From NCBI GenBank assembly GCA_010279815.1, contig QEOQ01000602.1:5722-21384 (forward strand): a stretch of DNA of 15,663 nucleotides. The letters run 5' to 3'. Under the pieces are notes generated by a model that saw only the letters and a list, made by a program, of their open reading frames with translations, was not told where the DNA came from and made no database searches. Made by a program: the position numbers and the translations under genes. How positions within the stretch are numbered: the stretch's first letter is position 1; the number at the start of each line of letters is the position of its first letter. Positions 1 through 9,300 of the stretch are shown in pieces. Source of the DNA: Brachionus plicatilis. Taxonomy: Eukaryota; Rotifera; Eurotatoria; Ploima; Brachionidae.

Positions 1-243
1 TATAATTTTATAAACACTAATAGAATAAATTATATAACAAATTAATTAAATTTTTTTCACCACAAAAAATTTATGTTAACCATTAATGTGGTTAAATATG
101 TAAAAATTTTTTTTTAGTTAGAATTCAGCACAAAAAAATTTTGTTTTGTAGTGATTTGTGTTAAAAGTTTTTTGGTTTGTGGAGAACAGTTTTTTAATTG
201 TATGGAACCATTTATCTCTTTGTCTTATTTATTACTCTGTATC

Positions 244-438
244 GAACTAAAGCTCCTTCAGATAAAAAAATCGAGAAAAACTAAAATGAAATAGAATAAA
301 ATTTTAGAGTATAATGAAGTTTTAATATAAAACATTTCATTCTAAAATTTTTTTATCTATTTTATTTTTAATTAATTTAAATTTAAATTTGAATTAATTT
401 TTTTATTTTTTATTAAATCTGAAGCAACTTTAGCTTGG
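244..438. repeat. Degenerate fold-back (inverted) repeat
   Basis: The left end (CTAAAGCTCCTTCAGAT, about 247-263) and the reverse complement of the right end (CTAAAGTTGCTTCAGAT, about 420-436) agree at 15 of 17 positions. Further in, both arms share an AATAGATAAA-type stretch followed by ATTTTAGA, so the segment could fold into a long imperfect hairpin. This looks like an old MITE or fold-back element. I see no clear target duplication, and part of the inner match may be A/T composition. Confidence 0.35.
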
Positions 439-1444
439 TCCAGATAAACAACTCAAAAAGCCAAAACACGCTATCAAAATTCAAAAAATTTTCCTTATTC
501 TCCATATCTAAAGTAAAAGAAAGTGAGTGAGAGTGAGGCTGGCTAGTTAGGTCTTGGAAAAGTTATGCTGTTGAAGGTGATGGATACAAAAAATAGGAAG
601 ATTAATTAAATTTAATAAAAACATGCGTTTTTTTGGCATTTTTCTGTGGTTTTCAGGCGTTTTTTATTTTATGGGAGTAAATATAAAATAAATTAAAAAT
701 CAACTCATTTAGTATTCTTCTCGAATTTGAGATAAAAAAATTCGCTCAATATTTATATTATATAGAAATATTACTCAACTTCTTATATATTTTTTTATTT
801 AATTTTTTTTGTTATCGCTGAGTCTGAAAAAATTTTAAGTCAAGACTTTGACTAAAAAGCTTCATAATTTTTGAAAATTTTATTTCTTAGGAATATAGCA
901 TCACCAAGATAGGCTTTGTTTAAAAAATAATTTTATGAAATTAACAATAAAATTAATAATAAAAATCAAAAGTTACTCAAATAGGCCTTATTTTAATCTT
1001 CATATTTGAGCATAATTATTAAAAGTGGATCATTAACTTCAATTTGCCAAAATTACCAAAATTCTAATAATTTAAAGCCTAAGCTTTAATTAGGTTTTGT
1101 TTTATTATTTTACCCTTATATGAATTACTCATTTTGATGGATTGATACTTAAGACAAAAAAATATAAAAAAATTTAATCCAAATTTCTTTTGGTTAGAAA
1201 GATACGTCAAATCATTTGGTAAAAAATAAAAGATATTAAAATAAAATTGAATAGACAAAAAAATTAAAATAAACTGAGAAAAAAAGTTCAATTAAAATAA
1301 ATAAAAATATTGAAAAGATAAATTGATATAAGTAATGAAAGGAGCTTCTTGTTTAGGTATTAGAGCGGGCGAGTAAAATTTGTTTGAATTCTATTTTTAT
1401 TAATAATTTTTTATTGAAATTATCTTTCATCCTTTTTTGTGATG

Positions 1445-1590
1445 AAAGGGGTTTAAACATTCGTCTCGTACTGCAGAGACATTTTAAAAATTTTCTCCCT
1501 CAGCTGAGTTCGAAACCTTGCTTGCATGACTAACACACAAATCACTTGTTAATACGCTTCCTAATACCCAAAATTGTGGTGTAGAAGATC
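1445..1590 (-). mobile_element. Probable tRNA-derived SINE
   Basis: Read on the minus strand, a GC-richer segment has an A-box-like stretch (TTAGGAAGCGTATTAACAAG, about 1547-1566). About 46 nt further on it has a B-box-like GGTTTCGAACTC (1506-1517), the spacing expected of a tRNA-type polymerase III promoter. Downstream is GTCTC-tgcagtac-GAGAC, a perfect 5-bp stem-loop (1463-1480), then GTTTAAACCCC (about 1449-1459). Many SINEs end in a similar stem followed by a TTAAACC-type tail. A cloverleaf does not form (the T-arm does not pair), so this is not a working tRNA gene. The boundaries are estimates and the family is not recognised. Confidence 0.4.
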
Positions 1591-1647
1591 TACTTGGTGC
1601 ATTATGGAGGACACATCTCTCAGTCAACTAAAAAAATCAAATGGAGA

Positions 1648-2080
1648 TTAGCTTATATTTATTGAAAGCCTCGTGACAAAAACTGCTGAATTTTGAATTA
1701 CTACCATTCTTTTAAAAATTATTTCTTGATGGCACCACTGGAACTCAGGAAATAATCTTAAATACTTCCAAAATATCTCCTCCTCTGATCTAAAATAGAT
1801 CCAAATAAAGATTTTCTAATCTGTTATAATTTAGACGCCATTTTATTTTACAAAATCTTAATAAAATTTATACTTGAATTACCAAATTTTTTAATTTCGT
1901 CTTTCATTGAATTAAAAGTTAATTTAGAATCAAATTTAATACCCAAAATCTTTATTTCTTTTTTAGATTTTGATTTACTGCCAATAAGTTTCAGGTAAAA
2001 ATTAGTATTTTTTCTCATGTATTAAGAAGAGAATGAAAAATACTTAAATTTTCTTTTTCTTTTTCTTTAATCTTCAAAAT
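1648..2080 (-). mobile_element. Decayed non-LTR retrotransposon (LINE) reverse transcriptase fragment
   Basis: The minus strand encodes, in three frame-shifted pieces, a protein typical of the region after the catalytic core of jockey-like LINE reverse transcriptases. About 1851-2000 reads FYLKLIGS then EIKILGIKFDSKLTF, ending in a stop at 1848-1850. About 1788-1823, beyond that stop, reads QIRKSLFGSILD. About 1651-1790 in another frame contains KRMVVIQNSAVFVTRLSIN, ending in a stop at 1648-1650. These correspond in order to the family's LGxxFD, YKSLIRSVLDY and LQxIQNRAxRxIxRL blocks. Possible earlier pieces (LKIKEKEKENLSIF, about 2035-2075) are weaker. Stops and frameshifts mean it is dead. 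No ends or target duplication are visible. Confidence 0.72.
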
Positions 2081-4172
2081 TCAATTGTCTTTTTTGTAAA
2101 AGTTTATTTTATTTTTTAAATAGCCTAGTTAATTCACTGAATTTTTCTCTAACTGTTTCGATTAGATCTCAGTTCATTTAATATTAATATATTGAATTAT
2201 TTACCCGCCTCACAATTATTCACTGTTTTATTTATTTTTTTTATTTATAAAAAGAGATTGATACAAATCTATCAGATATTTTAAAGAAATTTAAACCAAT
2301 TAATTAAATTTGATCGACCTTTAAAGATTCTAATAATAAACCAGCAAAAAAATTAAAAAGTTTTTTTTTAATAAATATTTGAAAATTCAATTAAATTATT
2401 TTTTAAGTTGAATATTTTTAGATTTATTTTTAGGGCATCATAAAATTGATTTTTTGTTGGGGTTTCATTAAACTAATCCAATTAAGAATTAAATTATACA
2501 AATAGAAACTTTTTCATGATTTTTAATGGAATCTACAAGTGAGAAAATTTTGATTTATTTTGACCCCGATTTGTAGCCGTCATATACCAATTTGATAAGC
2601 TAATTAGAAAATTCTTAACTTTTGAATTGAAAAAAATAATATTGTACAGAATTCATATTTGTTTTTTTGATAAAAATCTGGCATAAAAAAATGGTTATTT
2701 AAAATATTTACGATCAAATATGACCCAGAAAGAAAAAATTGACATTTTAAAACATAATTAATAGTCAATTAAACGTTTTTTTTTTAATTTTGAGACTTTT
2801 TTAAAATAGTACCATATCTTAAAGTTGTTTATTTCAGTCTTTATCAATCATTCTGCTCTAAATACTCATTTGTTCAAATTAAATCTGTCTTGAGATGAAA
2901 AAAATTATTTTGTTAATTTTGTCTGACCTGATGTTCAAGAGTCGTAGAAAATTGAAGTTGTAGTTTCCAAAAATAAATTTTAAAATTAATCATAGCATAA
3001 GCTTCATAAGCTTCTTAGAAGCAAATTACAAATCACCAGAGTGACTTAAAAAGTATTGCTATTTAATTTAATGCTTGATTATTTAGTTTATTATTTAGAA
3101 AAAATATTAAGATTTAATTTTTTTGATTTATTAATTTAAAATTTTTTCTAAGAATTAAAAATTAAACATTAATGAATGGAAAAAATATTTTGAAGCAATT
3201 TTTGATTGCTGGCTAAGCAGTATTCAAACTAATTAACTGTCAAAGTGTCACGGTTTTTTCAAACCAGAACAGTTTCTAATACTACTACTACTATTACTCC
3301 TATAAGTCATTTTAGAAATCAATTTAATAGGAAAAAAAGCCAAATTTTTTCGTATTTGACAACCTTTTTTTTTGCTTAATTTTGTAAAATAAACAAATAT
3401 ATCTTTAAAAATTCTATGAAATTTTTATTAAGCTTTGAAGATCAAAAATATTGGTTTTGATTAAAATATTAAAGTTCGAGCTCAAGATCAATCCGATCTT
3501 GTCCATTAAACCCTAACTCAATTAAAAAAATGATATTCAAGATTCAGGTTTATGTCAATTTCCTTTATACTGAAATTATTTTTATATAATAAAAAAAGCT
3601 AAAAAAGTAGCAAGAAATGTGAAAACTTACTAAACTAAAGTGAAAACAGGACATAATTTATAAATAAAAATAAAAATTGAAATAAACATTATAATTAAAT
3701 TTTAATTGAAATTTTTTAAAATTTCGGTATACAATTTTATAAAAATAAAAGAAAAAAACTTATTTATTTTGACCATTTTTCGCTTTTTTAATAAAAGTAC
3801 CAAGTTATCTCATTTCCCAGCAAGATCTATTATGTTTTTGTTCAAGATTTTTAATAAAGTAAATAAAGCATGTCATATATTTACAAAAAATTGTCAATAG
3901 ATTTATTATGAGATTAAACCATTATTTCATGTGCCTAGAATATAATTAATTATTTATTTAAAATTATTTTTATTTTTTAATAAAACCAATTTACGTCATT
4001 TAATCTTATCAATTTTATTTTTAAAAAAGATTGAGTTAGTACTATTTTTTATGAACGTTTAAAAAAAACTGAATTGAAAAAAAGTTACCATTTATTCATT
4101 TAAAAATTTGTGCTAGTTTTATTTTTATTTTCAAAATTAAAATTTATGTTAATTGTTTAAATTTTAATTAAT

Positions 4173-5461
4173 ATGTTTTCATTTAATTTACACTCACTAA
4201 AGACTCCAAGAGCCAAAAAGTCAAATAGCAAAGAAAAAATTTTGATTCCTCTGCCAATTCAGATTAGCGACCCAGACAATCTGAATGTATTAATGAGAAA
4301 AAATCATTTGTAAAATAGTCAAATATTTTTATTTAGCTTGAAAATGTGTCAAAAACTCTTCCAGGTGAATATTACGCCGTATTAATAGATAAAAGAATTT
4401 ATGTAACAGACGAATGGCAAGCTAAAGTTCTTTTCAATTGTGTAATTATCTTTTTATTTAAATTTTTTTTATTTTTATTTAAAATAAATTAAAGGGCTAT
4501 TTTGGCAAAGGAGAATTTTCTCGCGGTGAACCCTCAATTAAAAAACCAAATGCAAACGAAGAACAGATTGAATTTTCAATTAACTTTAAAAATCTAATTA
4601 CAATAAATGAACCCAATTTTGAGCATAAAAAAGAACTGATAGAATCTTCAGATATTCAAACTGATTCATTTGACTCGGCATTTAAGACCGAATTTGTGAA
4701 AACTAAAGTTCAAACCGATTCAAAACCTCAATATTATCGACTCAATTTGAATGAAACAAGTGACCATTTTTATAAAACACCTAACAATCCATTCAATTTT
4801 AAAATAAAATCTTTGCCATCTATTACCTTAAAAGAATCCCTCAGTCTCATGTACGAAGAAGTAAAATATTCATCTATTTTAAAATAAAATTTTAATCATT
4901 TTTAAGGCTTTTTTCCTAAAATTTGGTCTTGACTGCCTAAATATCTTCAAAGAAAAAATCCCATTGAGTATAGATGATTTATGGAAAATTTTCATCTCAT
5001 ATGATCCAAATTTTGCATTTAAATACGCTGTTTATCACAAACTTAGGAGCAAAGGTTGGGTTTTAAAATACGGAATCAAATATGGATGCGATTTTTGTAA
5101 GAATCAACTGAAAAAAATAAAAATTAAATTTTATTTTCTAGTGGTGTATTATGAGGGCCCTGACCGGTACCATGCATCTTATTCTGTCCAAATAAAAATA
5201 AAAGATTTGAATGCCATTGCAGAAAATGATACAGATTTATTCACTCAATTTAGCTCTTTGGTTCGCATTAACGAAACAGCATCAAAAGACTTAATGCTTT
5301 GCTATGCTGTCTACGATTCGACTGAACTATCTTTAGATAGTGTTGAGTGTTTGGCTAAAATTAGTGTAATGGAAATGTTTGTGAATCGATGGGTTCCTGA
5401 GGAAAATCGAAGCAATCAAACAGAAGAGCCGTCGAAGATTTGTCACGAATTTGATGATTAA
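4173..5461 (+). CDS. TSEN2: tRNA-splicing endonuclease subunit Sen2 (TSEN2), five exons
   Basis: Exons are 4173-4286, 4337-4441, 4495-4860, 4907-5096 and 5142-5461; joined they give 1095 nt, a 364-residue protein. It is the catalytic TSEN2 subunit that cuts the 5' splice site of intron-containing pre-tRNAs in the TSEN2/15/34/54 complex of the nucleus. The N-terminal part has PLPI (26-29) and the family motif GYFGKGEFSRG (74-84). A divergent, polar linker (about 90-165) is followed by the nuclease fold: EEAFFLKFGLDCL, then YHKLRSKGWVLKYGIKYG, then GPDRYHASYSV. The catalytic triad is intact: Tyr261, His269 and Lys307, spaced 8 and 38 residues apart (8 and 39 in human Y369/H377/K416, from memory). 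It is shorter than human TSEN2 (465 aa), mainly in the linker. The start is the first ATG of the exon that reads into PLPI. Splice sites were chosen by family alignment and GT-AG; all five joins keep the frame. Confidence 0.93.
4287..4336 (+). other. TSEN2 intron 1 (50 nt)
   Basis: The donor is GTATTA and the acceptor ATTTAG, in phase 0. Without splicing, the frame stops at TAA shortly after the donor. Splicing joins ...DPDNLN to LENVSKTLPG, which leads straight into the conserved N-terminal region. Confidence 0.8.
4442..4494 (+). other. TSEN2 intron 2 (53 nt)
   Basis: The donor is GTAATT and the acceptor TTAAAG, in phase 0. The join places Cys73 directly before GYFGKGEFSRG, matching the family. 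The intron ends in AAG, with an A-rich stretch rather than a pyrimidine tract before it. Confidence 0.85.
4861..4906 (+). other. TSEN2 intron 3 (46 nt)
   Basis: The donor is GTAAAA and the acceptor TTTAAG, in phase 0. The join makes LMYEE-AFFLKFGL, which matches the conserved EEAFFL block of TSEN2. Unspliced, the frame ends at a TAA at 4885-4887. Confidence 0.9.
5097..5141 (+). other. TSEN2 intron 4 (45 nt, frame-preserving)
   Basis: The donor is GTAAGA and the acceptor TTCTAG; it splits a Leu codon (T/TG). Spliced, the protein reads KYGCDFLVYYEGP, collinear with the family. Retained, it would add 15 lysine-rich residues two residues before catalytic Tyr261 without any stop. Confidence 0.85.
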
Positions 5462-5466
5462 ATAAA
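5461..5466 (+). promoter_or_regulatory. TSEN2 polyadenylation signal AATAAA (candidate)
   Basis: AATAAA begins at the last base of the TAA stop codon. If it is used, the 3' UTR would be only some 10-30 nt. In such A/T-rich DNA this hexamer is common, so the assignment rests on position. Confidence 0.4.
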
Positions 5467-6337
5467 AAAATTTAAAAAAAAGATATTTTATTGATTTCTT
5501 AAAAACTGATTAAAAAATTAGAAAAAAATTTTTGTTTTAATTCATAACATGAATAAGAAAATTTTAAATTAATGAGACCTATTGAGAACGGATTTTAAAA
5601 TTTCGTATTGAAATTAAGAAAAAAAAAATAATTGAATAAAAATATCTTTACTAAAAAAAATAGTTTTCAATTTAAAAATTTTTTTTAAATATTTGTAATT
5701 TAAAGTCAAAATAAGTCTGAAATCTGCGACAAAAATAATCAACAATTGTTTTTTTATAAACAAACTAACTTAATTTTTATATTTTATGAGACTTATTGGC
5801 TTTACATCATATCATTGTACTAAAAGAAAAGACATCTACATTTCAAAAGATGACAATTTTTGTTTTATACTAGAAAGTTTGAAGTCTGATTAAAATTTTC
5901 AACCGGTTTTATATTTTTTGTCAAGTTTTATTTGTATTTTTTGTTTTTAAAAGAATAATTAAAATTTAATTAAATGATAAAAGCCAAAAAATTGCAGTCT
6001 TTACTTTGAAAACTTTCAGAACTTTCTTCCAAGTATTAAAATGACGATTTATTAAAATATCTTATTGAAATTTAGACAAAATATACATTTCATAAGAAAA
6101 GCTTTAGCGTTTTAATAAACTTCATTTCCAATTCAAACAAAAATTTTATATTAATAAAAAAAATTTAGAAATAAATATTTTATTAATTTCATACAAACTA
6201 AAAACTAATTAAAAAATTTGCATAAATTCAAAAAACGTTTAAAAAAGAAAACCATTTCTTTTAAAAAATTTCATCATCAATTATAATATCAGGTCTAAAT
6301 ATAATCTAAGCCGTCATTTAAATTCAAATTATCAGTT
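5462..6337. other. Convergent intergenic region between TSEN2 and SBP2
   Basis: Very A/T-rich, with no exon-like frame. It should contain both 3' UTRs. A minus-strand AATAAA at 6179-6184 lies about 155 nt past the SBP2 stop and could end that transcript. The segments near 5484-5520 and 6176-6220 share an ATATTTTATT(G/A)ATTTC...A(C)TAATTAAAAAATT pattern, which may be a weak direct repeat or just composition. Confidence 0.5.
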
Positions 6338-9300
6338 TTAAGGCTTGCTGGCACTTTCGCTGTCAGCGTCATTGCCAGCATCTGTTTCGTTTATGCGTCC
6401 TAAGTGTAAATTTGCCAGAGATTCAGCAACTTCCACATTGGCATCATGATCCGAACTTTCATTCGAATCTTTCATCTCTTGTTTAACTTGCTCATTGTAA
6501 AAATGAACTGCTGCTTGAGTCGAGTTGAGAGCAAAATTATTATCCAGCTCGGATATGGGCTCAGACAACCGACTTATATAGGAAATATTGCTGCAGTTAG
6601 ACGGAGTTCTTGAATGAGTCCAGCTTTTGTTATTCATCATCAGCTCAAAATTAATCCCGGCGGCACCAATGCCTCCACCCGAGGCCGACCTAGTGTGTCC
6701 GCTGACCAGAGTTGTGTGCCCATAGTTAAATGTACCAGAAGCGCTTCTTGAATGAGAGTGGTGATAGTTCATGTGATAGAATGGCTCTATTGATATGTTG
6801 GACCCGTTTGACGGTGTCCTCGAGTGTGCCATGTGACTAGGTATTTTGGGAAAATTTTGGTTTGTGACCATTGGACCTGTATCAGTGGGGAGTGGTTCCA
6901 AATTTTCATTTATTGCATTGACAATGTTTGATTGATTAGTTATCAAATGTTCGCATTCTTCCCTCTCAAATTCATCGACCATGTGCTGATAGGTCATTTT
7001 TGCATTGTTTGCCAATTCGACCAACTTTTCAAAATAAGGCTCTGCTCCACTATAGTCAAAAATTCCAACCACAGAAACAGGCACTAGCTTATTGACCGCT
7101 TTGCCAAGTCCTTTGCGTCCCAGCGCGAACAAAAATGGTATATTTTGTTCCATGGATGTTCGTATTATTAAATTTATAGCATCATCCAAGCCACCTTTGG
7201 ATTCTATCTTTTCACAATTGGGCGCCAGAATGACACATTTTATTCTGAACATTTTCAGGTGTTTGGTCACTTCGCGAATGCCCATTACATACCTGCGCTT
7301 TATTTTGGCCTTTGCTGGATTTTTTTGGTACAAACGATCCTGAAAGCGAACTATTTCCTGTAGAAGCAAAGTGCATGTTTCATCGATGTCCTTGTTGATT
7401 ATTTGATGGCAGTACTCGCGGAATTTTCTCGAGTGAATTTTTTGTTTGACTCGTTCTTCGAGTTGATCAAGAGATAAAAAGTGTTCAGTGTTCAAGTTTA
7501 GTGAGCCGCATGGACTGGGGTTATAGCTCAGTGGAGAATTTTGACTTATGGGTGACATCATTTCGATTTGATCGTCAACTTGATATTCACTCTGTTCATC
7601 ATTGTCTGCATTAAATAAATGATTCAAATTGGCGGTGTCGCCCGAATCGTCACCGAGACTTTCAAAATTTTGCTCCTGTTGTTTTTTCTTCTCCTCCCTC
7701 TCGCGTAAAATAATTTTTTTAAGTGTACTCTTTTTTTTTCTAGGCTTTTCGTATTCTTTGCCGCGCTTTGCACAACAAGTTGAGTCTAGTGGGTTAGTGA
7801 ATTGAGGCATCATTATTCGACTATAATTTGCATTGTTCCTGCTTCTGTGCTCTTTGTTTCTATTCATTTCAGGTCCTAATTGCAATGCGGTAACCATATT
7901 GGCAAATTCGGTGTTCAATGAGTGATTGTTTGATTTTGGAGTTGAGTCGTTTGACTTCTCATTGCTACTAGCTCTCAAGTGATTGCATTCTAGAGCTAAA
8001 ATAATTTAAATATTTAATTTTTTTAAATTAAATTTTTTCTTTTTATCTAAATAAAGATTTTTCAATTTCAAGGTTAATCAACAGGCTAGTGCCCTTATCG
8101 TAGTCGACTGATTAACACTTCATTTATTTAATTCAAATAAAATTTTTAATATTTAAAATTAAGATTTTTAAAATATTAAAAAAATAATTAATTATTTTTA
8201 TGAAAACAAAATAACATTGATAAATTTATTTCAAATTTTTTAATTTTTTTTACAAAGTCAATAAAGATTGAATTGTTATTATTGTAAATTGATAGCTTGA
8301 ATGTAGAATATTTCAGCATTGATCTTTTGATTACTATTTATCAATCTAGAATAAAAAAATCCAAATGTTTTTTCACCACTGTTGGTTTTTGCCATTGGAA
8401 GAGAATGATAATATTCTGTTTAAAAATCTATGCTGAAAAGCATACAAGCCATTTTTTTCCAAAAAATTATTAACATCGTTAAAGTTATTCGCTTCAAACT
8501 TGAACTTAAACAGGTTAAAAATAGAAAAATAATAGTTTAATTATTGCCTCTTTAGAAAAATAACACAAAAGCGTTGAACAATAATCAAAATAAGGTAGGA
8601 TAAAAGTTTTGAAAAACTGAACTTTGACAGAAGTTGACAACATGTCTCAAGCTTGTTTAGAATAATTTAAATTATGATCAATGATGAAACCTAAAAGAGT
8701 TGAGTTGAGTCGTTTGACTTCTCATTGCTACTAGCTCTCAAGTGATTGCATTCTAGAGCTAAAATAATTTAGATATTTAATTTTTTTAAATTAAAGTTTT
8801 TCTTTTTATCTAAAATAAAGATCTTGTTGATTTTAGTATTTTTTATTAATTAAATCAAAATTTTACATTCTAAATCTTAATTAACATTTTAAAATCTGTT
8901 TATTTCTTAAATTATTTTTAAAAGATTTAATCACTTCAGCTTCCTACTCACAGCTGGTTAAAATTTAATTTTTTTGTTTTATGTTTTAACTTAAAATAAA
9001 CAAGAGCATTTTGTTTTTTTATTTACCTCATTTTTTAAAAACAACAAAGCATAGGCTCAATAGTAAGCAAAAAAAATATTTAGTTACCACACCAACTTCC
9101 ATATCCCAAAAAAACTCGCTTTTATTTCTTAACCATGAGAGTCAGACACGTGAGAGAAGCTTTATTAAAAAATTGAAATTTTGATAAGAATCCATGATTT
9201 AAATATTGTATCGTTTAAAAAACGAATAGATCTGAAGAAAATTTTGTTTTCTCCAAAAGATTTTTTTAATTAATCATTTTTTGCATCAAGGATAAATAAA

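Larger units (their letters stand above)
1..4172. other. Gene-poor AT-rich flank with transposon debris
   Basis: No convincing host exon is visible on either strand. The open frames are short, rich in F/I/K/N/L and what AT-rich DNA gives by chance. Slightly richer islands stand out at about 480-600 and 1430-1760; the second holds the SINE and LINE remnants listed separately. The rest is homopolymer-rich A/T sequence plus a short ACT triplet run at about 3281-3298. The TSEN2 promoter must lie at the right end, but no clear core element can be picked out of the A/T background. Confidence 0.6.

Noticed and set aside
1079..1291. 70-codon minus-strand frame rich in F, I, L and N
   Set aside because: Low complexity, no family resemblance, begins in A/T-rich flank; expected by chance.
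1500..1570. Functional tRNA gene on the minus strand
   Set aside because: B-box-like sequence is present but the T-arm and acceptor stems do not pair; a SINE fits better.
3706..3900. 64-codon plus-strand frame
   Set aside because: Starts at TTG, low complexity, no recognisable motif.
7092..7343. Plus-strand frame opposite SBP2
   Set aside because: Antisense shadow of the L7Ae domain coding region.
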